Source: Amycolatopsis balhimycina FH 1894
GTDB lineage: Bacteria; Actinomycetota; Actinomycetes; Mycobacteriales; Pseudonocardiaceae
Direction of reading: 5' to 3'
NCBI RefSeq assembly: GCF_000384295.1
Contig: NZ_KB913037.1
Coordinates: 6,134,822-6,198,821 of the forward strand
Length of the DNA: 64,000 nucleotides
Made by a program: the position numbers and the translations under genes. The stretch's first letter is position 1. The number at the start of each line of letters is the position of its first letter. Below the pieces are notes generated by a model, which was not told the origin of the DNA, searched no databases, and saw nothing but the letters and a program-made list of their open reading frames with translations. Positions 43,378 to 51,269 of this stretch are shown one piece after another.

Positions 43378-43987
43378 CGTCGTCTTCCTTGGTGATGAGC
43401 GTGAGGTGCGTTTCTTTGTCGCTGTCGTGGAACGGGATCCGCCCGGACTGCAGGTCTTCGAGGAGCCGCTCGGTCCACTCCAGCTCGAACTTCCGGTGGT
43501 CGCACTGGTAACGCCAGTCCAGCCAGTAGATCTCCGGCGTCCCGTCCCCGGCGAGGTGGTCCAGGACGGCCTGGTCGGCAGCGACGCCGGCCCGCAGCCG
43601 CGTGACCCGGTGTTCGAGTTCGAGCAGGGATGCCTCCCGGCCCAGCTCGTCGATGACGGCGAGCCCGGACAGGAACGCGGGGTATTCCTTGATGACGTCC
43701 CCCAGCAGTTCGCGGCCGCGCTGGTTGAACTCGTCCAGCCCGCTCTGCGTCATGCCGTAGACGGTCCGTTCCGGCCGCCTGCCGTCACGCTGGGTGTCGA
43801 CAACCTCGACGAAGCCGCTGCGGTGCAGGCGCTCCACGGTGTGGTACAGCGAGCCCGCCTTGACGTTGACCCGCGTGTCGACGTACCGCTCGCGCATGAG
43901 CTGGGCCATCTCGTACGGGTGCATGGGCTTCTCGTGGAGCAGCTCCAGCACGGCGATCCCGAGCGGCGTCAGCTTGGCCGAGGCCAT
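43358..43987 (-). CDS. PadR-family transcriptional regulator
   Basis: This 209-residue repressor has the PadR winged helix (LTPLGIAVLELLHEKPMHPY, then NVKAGSLYHTVERLHRSGFV) and a C-terminal helical dimer domain of about 100 residues. It probably represses its own gene and the downstream MFS pump by binding the palindrome at 44013-44022, and is released by a toxic ligand. The start ATG lies 25 bp from that site. Confidence 0.9.
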   Translation of the reverse strand: MASAKLTPLGIAVLELLHEKPMHPYEMAQLMRERYVDTRVNVKAGSLYHTVERLHRSGFVEVVDTQRDGRRPERTVYGMTQSGLDEFNQRGRELLGDVIKEYPAFLSGLAVIDELGREASLLELEHRVTRLRAGVAADQAVLDHLAGDGTPEIYWLDWRYQCDHRKFELEWTERLLEDLQSGRIPFHDSDKETHLTLITKEDDDERKTS

Positions 43988-44012
43988 GACGTGATCCCTC
44001 CATGTCGGTTAT

Positions 44013-44027
44013 TCCACGTGGACTATA
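44013..44027 (-). promoter_or_regulatory. PadR operator overlapping the -10 box
   Basis: The perfect palindrome TCCACGTGGA (44013-44022) abuts TATAGT on the minus strand (44027-44022), about 35 bp before the PadR start. Binding here would block RNA polymerase. Confidence 0.6.
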
Positions 44028-44080
44028 CGGCGCAGACTAGTCCTCGGTCCACGGCCAATTCTGTGACCGTCCGTGCACAG

Positions 44081-44119
44081 CGCGAAGGCCCCCATGCTCT
44101 CGGCATGAGGGCCTTCGCG
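44081..44119 (-). terminator. Hairpin terminator of rsr
   Basis: CGCGAAGGCCCCCATGC (44081-44097) pairs with GCATGAGGGCCTTCGCG (44103-44119) with one bulge, 7 bp beyond the rsr stop. No T-run is present. Confidence 0.6.
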
Positions 44120-44126
44120 GCGTCTC

Positions 44127-45710
44127 TCAGAAGGGCCAGTCGGCGTGGATACCGCGTTCGAGCAGCGGGATCATCCGGAACGCCTGGTCGGTCAGGCCGC
44201 CGAACGTGTGCCGGTGCGCGCTCCCGGACGGCGCGTGGCCGTACCGGTAGCCCGCGAGGTTCCACGTGTACAGCGGGACGTGCGCGGGCAGCGCCTGCCC
44301 GACGTCGCCCCACCCGGCCTGCTCGTCGGTGAGGATGACGACGCGGTCGTGCTTCGCGAAGTGCTTCTTCAACGCGCCGGCGGTGTTGGTGCCGCCGCCG
44401 AGGAAGAACCCGCCGGACTTCCAGCGCTCGACGTCGCTCAGCAGCGAGCCGCCCGGGCGCAGCTTGAACACCTTGGTCCGCGCGCCGCCCAGGAAGCTGT
44501 CCGAGAACGACACGATGTCGGCGTCCGCGCAGCGCCGGCCCAGTGCCAGGCCGAACACCGCGGCCGCGTCCCAGCGCATCAGGGTGCCGTCCTTGCTGAA
44601 GCCCATGTTCATCGACGCCGACGTGTCGACGAGGACGAGCGTGCGGCCGGCCGGCACGGGCACGTTGGCCAGCGCGTGCGAGACCGCCTGCTCCAGCGCC
44701 CACGCCCAGCGCAGCGAAGGCGCCGCGCGGTAGGCCGACAGGAACCGCATCGGCAGCTGCCGCGACTTCGCGATCTGCGCGGGATCGGCGAGCCGCCCGG
44801 CCACCCGCTGCGCGACCTCGTCCGAGACGCCGGCCTCGTCGAAGTTGCGGAGGTTCCGCAAGAGAGCCATGTAGCCCATCGACGGGATCAGCGCCTCCCA
44901 GACGCGGGCGTCCAGGGGACCCTGCAGCCAGCCGGCGACCGACTCCCAGGTCATCCCCGCCGCGCGCAGGACGTCCGCCGCGCCGGGACGGGCGAACAGC
45001 TCACGGCGGCGGCCGGCGTCCCACGACAGCAGCTCGGCCCGGGCCCGGAGGGTCTCCAGGCCGGCCGGGATCGCGTTGCCGCGGTCGTGCCGCTCGTCCA
45101 GGATGTGCCGGAACAGCCCGGCCTGCCCGGCGTCGCGGTGGCCCGGGTGGGTCAGCTCCAGGACGTCGGCGAACCGGAACGCCCGCGAGGCGGAGTCCCA
45201 CTTGACGAAGGACCGCTCGTCGTAGAGCTTCTCCACCGCGTCGGCGATGCCGCGCTTGACCGGCTTCGGCACGGCCCGGCCGTGCACGGACGTCCAGTAC
45301 GCGAGCAGCTCACCGGGCTCGTCGGCCCGCTGCAGGACACTCGCGACGACCTGACGGCTCAGCCCGTCGAGGCCCGCGTCCCGCCGCGCCTTGGCGAACT
45401 CGGCCGCGCCGACGAGCGCCGCCGTGCGCAGGTTCGCGTCGGTGCGCAGCCAGCGCAGGAACCGCGCAGTCCACTGTGGATCCTCGAGGGTGGACTTCCG
45501 GACGAGCCCGGCGTAACGGGTGTCGCGGGTGTCCGCGGTCTCGTAGTAGGTGTGCTCGCCGGCCATGGTGGTCACGGCGAGCAGGAAGAGCTCCGACCGG
45601 GCGTCGCGCGCGTAGCCGGCGCCGCCCTGGTGGGTGACCGTGGACGGCGTGGCCTCGCCGCGGACCGGCGAGGTCGCGGCGGGTGCTCGTGCGGTGTTGA
45701 ACTTGCTCAT
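44127..45710 (-). CDS. rsr: Ro60/TROVE-domain RNA-binding protein
   Basis: This 527-residue orthologue of the Ro60 autoantigen (bacterial Rsr) is a HEAT-ring protein that binds Y RNAs and misfolded RNA. The TROVE domain covers residues about 20-340 (ELFLLAVTTMAGEHTYYETA, ALIPSMGYMALLRNLRNFDE). The vWA-like domain follows with the MIDAS motif DTSAS (D362, S364, S366), GGTNT and LTDE. Rsr assists RNA turnover or repair, in Deinococcus by tethering PNPase through Y RNA. The ATG is preceded by GGGGGAAG. No rtcA/rtcB is near. Three Y-RNA-like structures lie directly upstream on the same strand. Confidence 0.93.
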   Translation of the reverse strand: MSKFNTARAPAATSPVRGEATPSTVTHQGGAGYARDARSELFLLAVTTMAGEHTYYETADTRDTRYAGLVRKSTLEDPQWTARFLRWLRTDANLRTAALVGAAEFAKARRDAGLDGLSRQVVASVLQRADEPGELLAYWTSVHGRAVPKPVKRGIADAVEKLYDERSFVKWDSASRAFRFADVLELTHPGHRDAGQAGLFRHILDERHDRGNAIPAGLETLRARAELLSWDAGRRRELFARPGAADVLRAAGMTWESVAGWLQGPLDARVWEALIPSMGYMALLRNLRNFDEAGVSDEVAQRVAGRLADPAQIAKSRQLPMRFLSAYRAAPSLRWAWALEQAVSHALANVPVPAGRTLVLVDTSASMNMGFSKDGTLMRWDAAAVFGLALGRRCADADIVSFSDSFLGGARTKVFKLRPGGSLLSDVERWKSGGFFLGGGTNTAGALKKHFAKHDRVVILTDEQAGWGDVGQALPAHVPLYTWNLAGYRYGHAPSGSAHRHTFGGLTDQAFRMIPLLERGIHADWPF

Positions 45711-45717
45711 TTCTTCC

Positions 45718-45733
45718 CCCTCTTGCAGGAGGG
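45718..45733 (-). promoter_or_regulatory. Hairpin overlapping the rsr ribosome-binding site
   Basis: On the transcript CCCTC (45733-45729) can pair with GAGGG (45722-45718) around a 6-nt loop. The GAGGG arm is part of the GAGGGGG ribosome site of rsr. Closing it would limit rsr translation. Confidence 0.45.
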
Positions 45734-45747
45734 AGCCACGGCCACAG

Positions 45748-45889
45748 CGATGCCCGAGATCGAAGTCGGTGAAGGTACGTTGCTGCTCTGCCGGCTGAGC
45801 TACCGGGCCACTTGCGTGGTCCGGGAGGGATTCGAACCCCCGACCTGCCCATTAAGAGGAAGTAACCCTCGCCTGCGCACCGGGCATCG
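45748..45889 (-). ncRNA. yrlA: Y RNA with permuted tRNA-like domain (YrlA type)
   Basis: A 142-nt structured RNA lies just upstream of rsr. The ends pair over 9 bp (CGATGCCCG with CGGGCATCG). An inner stem (45873-45865 with 45776-45768) holds one A-C mismatch and one G-U. The insert between them reads as tRNA parts in permuted order: a T-arm with loop TTCGAAT (45841-45825), the 3' acceptor strand CCGGACC, a loop ACGCAAGT, the 5' acceptor strand GGCCCGG, TA, then a D-arm GCTC-AGCCGGCA-GAGC (45800-45785). There is no anticodon arm between the halves; the Y stem takes its place. This is the known YrlA design (tRNA mimic bound by Rsr). Confidence 0.85.
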
Positions 45890-45901
45890 GTGAAGCCGCG
45901 G

Positions 45902-45972
45902 CTCCCGAGATCTTCGCCGCCCGCGGGTTTCGTGTTTACAGCATGAAGTAACCGCGGGCTTCGCACCGGGAG
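45902..45972 (-). ncRNA. Minimal Y-RNA-like hairpin
   Basis: This 71-nt structure has an outer stem CTCCCG/CGGGAG. An internal loop carries GGTGCGA on the 5' side and GCGAAGATCT on the 3' side. The inner stem (GCCCGCGGTT at 45959-45950 with AACCCGCGGGC at 45929-45919, one bulge) is near-perfect. The apical loop starts TTACTTC and has no tRNA-like part. The order of elements is the same as in the two flanking structures. Confidence 0.68.
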
Positions 45973-45991
45973 TGCGTGATGAAGCTGGTGT

Positions 45992-46073
45992 GCCCGAGGT
46001 CGCTGGTGGTGAAGGCTTTCGGGAGTCGAACCCAAGGGATACCAGAGAAGTAACCCTCACCGTCGCACCGGGC
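45992..46073 (-). ncRNA. Y-RNA-like structure with T-arm-like hairpin
   Basis: This 82-nt structure has an outer stem GCCCG (46073-46069) with CGGGC (45996-45992). An internal loop carries GGTGCGAC on the 5' side and AGCGACCT on the 3' side. The inner 8-bp stem is GGTGAGGG/CCTTCACC. The insert starts TTACTTC and contains a T-loop-like hairpin GGG-TTCGACT-CCC (46033-46021). It is first in the array and begins about 8 nt after a candidate -10 box, where transcription should start. Confidence 0.7.
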
Positions 46074-46080
46074 GAGATCC

Positions 46081-46108
46081 ACGATAGCGCCCGGGCCGCG
46101 ACGCTCAA
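46081..46108 (-). promoter_or_regulatory. Promoter of the Y RNA array
   Basis: On the minus strand, TTGAGC (46108-46103) and TATCGT (46086-46081) are 16 bp apart. The predicted start falls within a few bases of the first Y RNA. Since the gaps between the three structures are 12-20 nt, one promoter may serve all three and perhaps rsr. Confidence 0.6.
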
Positions 46109-46193
46109 ACCGGTTTTCCGCGTCCGGCTCCGGCTGCCCGGGGTGACAGGCCGCCGTGCGCCAAGTAGTTCGTGTCAAGAATCATGTATGCTA

Positions 46194-46210
46194 AGTTCGT
46201 AGTACGAACT
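46194..46210 (+). promoter_or_regulatory. MarR-type operator
   Basis: AGTTCGTA-G-TACGAACT is a perfect 17-bp palindrome just upstream of the LLM gene, next to TATGCT (46187-46192), a possible -10 box. A related half site TAGTTCGTG lies at 46166. The cotranscribed MarR protein is the likely ligand. Confidence 0.65.
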
Positions 46211-46226
46211 AAAACTGGGAGGAATC

Positions 46227-47120
46227 ATGGCGCACTTCGGTATCGGTGTCTCGACGGCGGTGGCCGCCGTGCCGGACACCCTGCGGCTGGCCGTCCAGGC
46301 CGACCGCGGCGGGCTCGACCTGATCACGGTGTCCGACCACCCCTACTACGCCGACCGCCTCGACGCGTACGCCGAGCTCGGCGTCCTGCTCGGCCGGACC
46401 GAACGGGTGTCCGGCCTGGTCAGCGTGACGAACCTGCCGACGCGGCCCGCGTCGATGCTGGCCCGCACCGTCACGTCGCTGTCCGCGCTGACCGGCGGCC
46501 GGATCGTGCTCGGCATGGGCGTCGGCGGGCTCTGGGACGACATCGCGCGGCTCGGCTTCACCAAGCTCACCCCGGGCCAGGCCGTCCGTGCCTTCGAGGA
46601 AGGGATCCGGCTGGTGAAGATGCTGGGCGGGGGTGGCGAGCCGGTGACCTTCGACGGCGAGTTCTACCAGGTCACCGCCCTCGAGCAGGCCGCGGCGCCG
46701 ATGCCGCCGGTGTGGACCGGTTCGGTCGGGCCGAAGTCCCTCGCCGTCACCGGCCGCGTCGCCGACGGCTGGATGCCCGGCCGCGCCGCCGACTGGCTCA
46801 GCGAGCGCTACCGCACGTCCCGCCCGGTCATCGACAAGGCCGCGGTGGACGCCGGACGCGACCCCGCGGCCATCGCCACCGTCTACAACTTCCCGGGCCG
46901 CATCACGGCGGAGCCGCTGCGCAACACCCGCGACGACGACGGACGCTGGATCGGCGGCTCGCCGGCCCAGTGGATCGAGGAGCTGACCGGCGCGGTGCTG
47001 GAGCACGGCGCCGCCGGGTTCGTGCTCTTCGGGCCCGGTGGCACCACACCCGACGAGGACGCGACCGCGCGCTGGGCCGGGGAGATCGTGCCCGCCATCC
47101 GGGAAGCGATCGCGAAGTAG
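46227..47120 (+). CDS. LLM-class flavin-dependent oxidoreductase
   Basis: This 297-residue luciferase-like monooxygenase or F420/FMN oxidoreductase has the TIM-barrel pattern FGIGVSTAVAAVPDTLRLAV, LDLITVSDHPYYADRLDAYA and GRIVLGMGVGGLWDDIARLG. The C-terminal part is GAAGFVLFGPGGTTPDEDAT. Whether it uses FMN or F420 cannot be told; many actinomycete members use F420. GGAGGAA precedes the ATG. It is followed after 9 bp by a MarR gene, and a palindromic operator lies upstream, so it looks like a small inducible redox unit. Confidence 0.87.
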   Translation: MAHFGIGVSTAVAAVPDTLRLAVQADRGGLDLITVSDHPYYADRLDAYAELGVLLGRTERVSGLVSVTNLPTRPASMLARTVTSLSALTGGRIVLGMGVGGLWDDIARLGFTKLTPGQAVRAFEEGIRLVKMLGGGGEPVTFDGEFYQVTALEQAAAPMPPVWTGSVGPKSLAVTGRVADGWMPGRAADWLSERYRTSRPVIDKAAVDAGRDPAAIATVYNFPGRITAEPLRNTRDDDGRWIGGSPAQWIEELTGAVLEHGAAGFVLFGPGGTTPDEDATARWAGEIVPAIREAIAK

Positions 47121-47129
47121 GCTGAAGGG

Positions 47130-47588
47130 ATGGGGAAGAGCGGGGCGGACCTCGGTGTGGTGGCCGGGCTCGTGCGCGCGTCGTTCCTGGTGAACGCCGT
47201 CTACGCCGAGTCCGCCCGCGAGTACGGGCTCACCGTGCAGCAGGGGCAGCTGCTGTGCGTGCTGATGGGCCGGCCGTACGGCATGGGCGACCTGGGTGCG
47301 ACGCTCGGTCTCGAAAAGTCGAGCCTGACCGGCCTGGCCGACCGCGCGGTCCGGCGCGGGCTGGTCCGCCGCGAGCCCGACCCGGACGACCGCCGCGCCG
47401 TGCAAGTCGTGCTGACGGAGGAAGGCCGCGAACTGGCGGAGGACTTCTACGCGGCGACATGCCGGCGCGTCGACGAGTTGGCCGCGGTACTGAGCACTCA
47501 GGACCGCGACCGGCTCGCGACGCTACTGGGCACGATCGTGCGGGAGAACGAAGCCCCGACGGTCTTCCTCGACGTCCTTCAGCCCTGA
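47130..47588 (+). CDS. MarR-family regulator
   Basis: This 152-residue winged-helix repressor has the core GQLLCVLMGRPYGMGDLGAT, LGLEKSSLTGLADRAVRRGL and RREPDPDDRRAVQVVLTEEG, the last being the beta-wing with the conserved Asp-Asp-Arg-Arg. It probably binds the palindrome at 46194-46210 and controls the upstream LLM gene and itself. Its last 10 bp overlap the end of accE, which runs in the opposite direction. Confidence 0.9.
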   Translation: MGKSGADLGVVAGLVRASFLVNAVYAESAREYGLTVQQGQLLCVLMGRPYGMGDLGATLGLEKSSLTGLADRAVRRGLVRREPDPDDRRAVQVVLTEEGRELAEDFYAATCRRVDELAAVLSTQDRDRLATLLGTIVRENEAPTVFLDVLQP

Positions 47589-47800
47589 GGGAGACCCGAA
47601 GCGCGCCAAGCACCTTCACCGGGGTGAAGCGGCCGACGCAGCGAAGCAGCGTGATCGCCCCACCACGACGTACGCGGCTTCGGCTTCTCCGGCGCCTTCG
47701 CGGCCGACGCCGCGGCGACGACCGCCGTCAGCGCCGCCAGCTCGGCGTCGCTCGGGTTTCCGCGGACCACCCTCAGCAGGGGACGGCTCTCCTCGCTCAC
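47579..47800 (-). CDS. accE: Acyl-CoA carboxylase epsilon subunit
   Basis: This 73-residue protein ([20 protein letters not shown], then [20 protein letters not shown]) ends in [20 protein letters not shown]. The short VVRGNP...ELAALTAVV core and the Trp/His/Pro/Gly-rich tail match AccE-type epsilon subunits that bind the carboxyltransferase and raise activity. The GTG start at 47800 overlaps the accD5 stop by 4 bp (GTGA). It is easily missed, because long overlapping frames from accD5 cover it and it also overlaps the convergent MarR gene. Confidence 0.88.
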   Translation of the reverse strand: MSEESRPLLRVVRGNPSDAELAALTAVVAAASAAKAPEKPKPRTSWWGDHAASLRRPLHPGEGAWRASGLPQG

Positions 47801-49434
47801 AGCGGGATGTTCCCGTGCTTCTTGGGCGGCAGCGACTCCCGCTTGTTCCGCAGCAGCGACAGTGCCCGCGCGACGTGCCCGCGGGTGTGCGCCGGCACGA
47901 TCACCGAGTCGACGTAACCGCGTTCGGCCGCCGCGTACGGGTTCAGCAGCGTGTCCTCGTACTCCTGGATCAGCTCCGCGCGGAGCTGATCGACGTCGCG
48001 CCCTTCGGAAGCCGCCTTGGCCAGGGTCTTGCGGTGGACGATGTTCGCCGCGCCCTGGGCGCCCATCACCGCGACCTGCGCGGTCGGCCAGGCCAGGTTG
48101 ATGTCGGCGCCGAGGTGCTTGGAGCCCATGACGTCGTACGCGCCGCCGTACGCCTTGCGCGTGATGATCGTGACCAGCGGGACCGTCGCCTCCGCGTAGG
48201 CGTAGATGAGCTTCGCGCCGCGGCGGATGATGCCGTTCCACTCCTGGTCGGTGCCCGGGAGGAAGCCGGGGACGTCGACGAAGGTGAGCACCGGGATGTT
48301 GAACGCGTCGCAGGTGCGGACGAACCGCGCGGCCTTCTCGGACGCGTCGATGTCGAGGCAGCCGGCGAACTGCGTCGGCTGGTTGGCGACGACGCCGACG
48401 CTCTGGCCGCCGACGCGGCCGAACCCGACGATGATGTTCGGCGCGAACAGCTCGTGGACCTCGAGGAACTCGCCGTCGTCGACCACGCGGTTGATGACCT
48501 CGTGCATGTCGTACGGGGTGTTCGGCGAGTCCGGGATGATCGTGTCGAGCTCGCGGTCGGCGTCCGTGACGTCGTCGAAGAACCCGGCGGGGGCGTCCGA
48601 CGACTCGAACACGGGCGCCTCGGACAGGTTGTTCTGCGGCAGGTAGGAGAGCAGTTCCTTGACGTAGGCGATGGCGTCCTCGTCGTCGGAACCGAGGTAG
48701 TGCGCGACGCCGGACTTCGTGTTGTGGGTGCGGCCGCCGCCGAGCTCCTCGAAGGTGACGTCCTCGCCGGTGACCGTCTTGACGACGTCCGGGCCGGTGA
48801 TGAACATTTGCGAGGTCTCGTCGACCATCACGACGAAGTCGGTCAGCGCGGGGGAGTAGACGTGCCCGCCCGCGTTCGCGCCCATGATCAGCGAGATCTG
48901 CGGGATGACGCCGGAGGCCTGCACGTTGCGGCGGAAGATCTCGCCGTACAGCCCGAGCGAGACGACGCCCTCCTGGATGCGCGCGCCGCCGCCCTCGTTG
49001 ATGCCGATGATCGGCCGGCCGGTCTTGATCGCCAGGTCCATCACCTTGACGATCTTCTCGCCGTAGACCTCGCCGAGGCTGCCGCCGAAGACGGTGACGT
49101 CCTGGCTGAACACGCACACCGGGCGGCCGTCGACGGTGCCGTAGCCGGTGACGACGCCGTCGCCGTACGGGCGGTTCTTCTCCTGCCCGAAGTTGGTCGA
49201 GCGGTGCCGGGCCAGCTCGTCGAGCTCCACGAACGAGTTCTCGTCGAGCAGCAGCTCGATCCGCTCGCGCGCGGTCTTCTTGCCCTTGGCGTGCTGCTTC
49301 TCCACCGCGCGGGCCGAGCCCGCGTGCACCGCCTCGTCGTACCGGCGATACAGGTCGGCCAGCTTGCCGGCCGTGGTGTGGATGTCCGGTTCATCCTCGG
49401 GCGGCGTCCCGAGCGGCTCCGTCGCACTGCTCAT
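47797..49434 (-). CDS. accD5: Propionyl-CoA carboxylase beta (carboxyltransferase) subunit
   Basis: This 545-residue carboxyltransferase moves the carboxyl group from biotin on AccA3 to propionyl-CoA (or acetyl-CoA). Two crotonase-like halves are seen: the N-terminal acyl-CoA site ([40 protein letters not shown]) and the C-terminal biotin site ([40 protein letters not shown]). [20 protein letters not shown] is the usual start region. It forms a two-gene operon with accE. The biotin ligase gene that neighbours accD5 in Mycobacterium is not present here. Confidence 0.96.
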   Translation of the reverse strand: MSSATEPLGTPPEDEPDIHTTAGKLADLYRRYDEAVHAGSARAVEKQHAKGKKTARERIELLLDENSFVELDELARHRSTNFGQEKNRPYGDGVVTGYGTVDGRPVCVFSQDVTVFGGSLGEVYGEKIVKVMDLAIKTGRPIIGINEGGGARIQEGVVSLGLYGEIFRRNVQASGVIPQISLIMGANAGGHVYSPALTDFVVMVDETSQMFITGPDVVKTVTGEDVTFEELGGGRTHNTKSGVAHYLGSDDEDAIAYVKELLSYLPQNNLSEAPVFESSDAPAGFFDDVTDADRELDTIIPDSPNTPYDMHEVINRVVDDGEFLEVHELFAPNIIVGFGRVGGQSVGVVANQPTQFAGCLDIDASEKAARFVRTCDAFNIPVLTFVDVPGFLPGTDQEWNGIIRRGAKLIYAYAEATVPLVTIITRKAYGGAYDVMGSKHLGADINLAWPTAQVAVMGAQGAANIVHRKTLAKAASEGRDVDQLRAELIQEYEDTLLNPYAAAERGYVDSVIVPAHTRGHVARALSLLRNKRESLPPKKHGNIPL

Positions 49435-49448
49435 GCCGGGGAGCTTAA

Positions 49449-50135
49449 CTACTTGTCGGTCACTTGGCGTGTGGCGTAGGCAACGTCCGCGGGCGTCGAC
49501 GGCCGGACCAGGCCCGACTCGTAAGCCGCGATCACCAGCTGGGCCCGGTCCCGCGCCGCGAGCTTGTGCAGCAGGCGGCCGATGTGGGTCTTCACCGTCG
49601 CGATGCCCAGGTGCAGGCGCGCCGCGATTTCGTCGTTGGACAACCCGCGCGCGACCAGTGACAGCACCTCCTGCTCGCGGGCCGTGACGCCGTCCAGGCG
49701 GGGCACCGGGCCCGATGGCAGCCGGGCGAACTCCGCCACCAGGCGGCGGGTCACCGACGGTGCCAGCAGCGCGTCGCCCGCCGCCACGACTTCGATCGCC
49801 GCCAGGAGGTCGGCCGGACGGGTGTCCTTCAGCAGGAACCCGCTCGCACCCGCGCGCAGCGCCGCGTAGACGTACTCGTCCAGGTCGAACGTCGTCAGCA
49901 TCAGCACCCGCACGTCCGAATCCGCGCAGATCCGGCGGGTCGCCTCGATGCCGTCCATCTCCGGCATCCGGACGTCCATGAGCACGACGTCCGGCCGCTC
50001 GCGCCGCGTCAGGGCGACCGCTTCGACGCCGTCGGACGCCTCGCCGACGACATCGAGGCCCGGCGCGCTGTCGACCAGCACCCGGAAACTGCCGCGCAGC
50101 AGCGCCTGGTCGTCGGCGATCAGGACGCGGGTCAT
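49449..50135 (-). CDS. NarL/LuxR-type response regulator
   Basis: This 228-residue two-component regulator has a receiver domain with D54 in [13 protein letters not shown] and acidic D8/D9. The C-terminal LuxR helix-turn-helix is [20 protein letters not shown], then [20 protein letters not shown]. It overlaps the partner kinase gene by 4 bp (ATGA). Target genes are unknown; the system stands alone between accD5 and an SRPBCC gene and may be autoregulated. Confidence 0.94.
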   Translation of the reverse strand: MTRVLIADDQALLRGSFRVLVDSAPGLDVVGEASDGVEAVALTRRERPDVVLMDVRMPEMDGIEATRRICADSDVRVLMLTTFDLDEYVYAALRAGASGFLLKDTRPADLLAAIEVVAAGDALLAPSVTRRLVAEFARLPSGPVPRLDGVTAREQEVLSLVARGLSNDEIAARLHLGIATVKTHIGRLLHKLAARDRAQLVIAAYESGLVRPSTPADVAYATRQVTDK

Positions 50136-51235
50136 CGGGTCACCACCGTTTCGTAGGGCAGCCGCGCGAAAACCCGGAAGCCGGGGTCGGAAGGACCCGC
50201 CGAGAACTCGCCGTCGTAGACCGCGACGCGTTCGCGCATCCCGATCAGCCCGTGGCCGGGTACCGCTTCGCCGCCGCGGCCGTCGTCGGACACTTCGATG
50301 CGTACGTCGCCGTCGCCGCCGGTGAGACGGATCCGGCACGTCGCCGCGCTCGCGTGCTTGACCACATTGGTCAGTGCTTCCTGCACGATCCGGTACACCG
50401 ACTGGCCGACGCCACCGGGCAGCTCGTCGAGGCCGTCGACGACGAGGTCGACCGCCAGGCCGGTCAGCTGTGCCCGGCCGGCGAGCGCCCGCAGGTCGTC
50501 GAGCGTCGGGGCGGGCGCCAGCACCGGGACACCGGTGCCGTCCCGCAGTACGCCCAGCATCCGCCGCAGCTCCGCAAGGGTCTCGCGGCTGGTGTCTTCG
50601 ATGACGCGCAACGCGTCCCGCGCCTGGTCGGGCTGCTCGAGGGCGACGTGGTTGCCGACCGCCGCCTTCACCGCGATCAGGCTCATGCTGTGCGCGACGA
50701 CGTCGTGCATCTCGCGCGCGATCCGCAGCCGTTCCGCCGAAACCGCCTGCCGGGTGTGGTTTTCCCGCTCGATCGCGGCGTACTCGCGGCGGGTGCGGAC
50801 GGTGAGGCCGAGCAGGAACCCCACGACCAGCGCCGCCGCGCTGACGTTCACCGTCGTGGTGGTGCTCGGGTTCGGCGCCGTGAGCGCCAGCACGCCCAGT
50901 TCGATCCACCCCGCCGCGAGACCGACTTGGCCGATCCGGCTCCGCAGCCGGATCACCACGACGTAGAGCGCACTGCCCGCACCCACCACGGCGGCGCCGA
51001 AGACCGGCCCGCCGATGGGCACGGCGGCAGCGGCCAGCACCAGCCCGAGCACGTAGCTGCCGAGCGGCCACCACCGCCGGAGCACGATCGGGAAGACGCT
51101 CCCCACGAGGATCGTCCAGCCGAGCCAGGTCGGCAGCCACGACGGCAGCACCCAGGCGCCGGCGACGAGGTTGCCGCCGGCCCCGGCCGTGAGGACCACG
51201 GCCGCCAGGACGTCCAGGAAGACGCGAAAACGCAT
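50132..51235 (-). CDS. Sensor histidine kinase (NarL/DesK type)
   Basis: This 367-residue membrane kinase has four to five N-terminal helices with almost no extracellular loop. The HisKA_3 dimerisation box [20 protein letters not shown] has phospho-acceptor H177. The ATPase domain carries [19 protein letters not shown] and [11 protein letters not shown]. The sensor part suggests detection within the membrane, for example of envelope or lipid stress, but no ligand is evident. It is cotranscribed with the response regulator that follows it. Confidence 0.93.
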   Translation of the reverse strand: MRFRVFLDVLAAVVLTAGAGGNLVAGAWVLPSWLPTWLGWTILVGSVFPIVLRRWWPLGSYVLGLVLAAAAVPIGGPVFGAAVVGAGSALYVVVIRLRSRIGQVGLAAGWIELGVLALTAPNPSTTTTVNVSAAALVVGFLLGLTVRTRREYAAIERENHTRQAVSAERLRIAREMHDVVAHSMSLIAVKAAVGNHVALEQPDQARDALRVIEDTSRETLAELRRMLGVLRDGTGVPVLAPAPTLDDLRALAGRAQLTGLAVDLVVDGLDELPGGVGQSVYRIVQEALTNVVKHASAATCRIRLTGGDGDVRIEVSDDGRGGEAVPGHGLIGMRERVAVYDGEFSAGPSDPGFRVFARLPYETVVTR

Positions 51236-51269
51236 GAACCGAACGTAATGCCGGCTTCGGGCCCGCGCG

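Noticed and set aside
45785..45841. An ordinary tRNA gene
   Set aside because: T-arm and acceptor 3' strand come before the 5' strand and D-arm, no anticodon arm joins them, and the whole is embedded in a Y stem. It is a tRNA mimic, not a translatable tRNA.
45800..46178. Minus-strand open frames with repeated RC..GEGYF and GVRIPPGP peptides
   Set aside because: The peptide repeats are the translation of the repeated Y RNA parts (GGTGCG...GGTTACTTC) and of the T-arm. The frames have no consistent start or ribosome site, and RNA pairing explains the conservation better.
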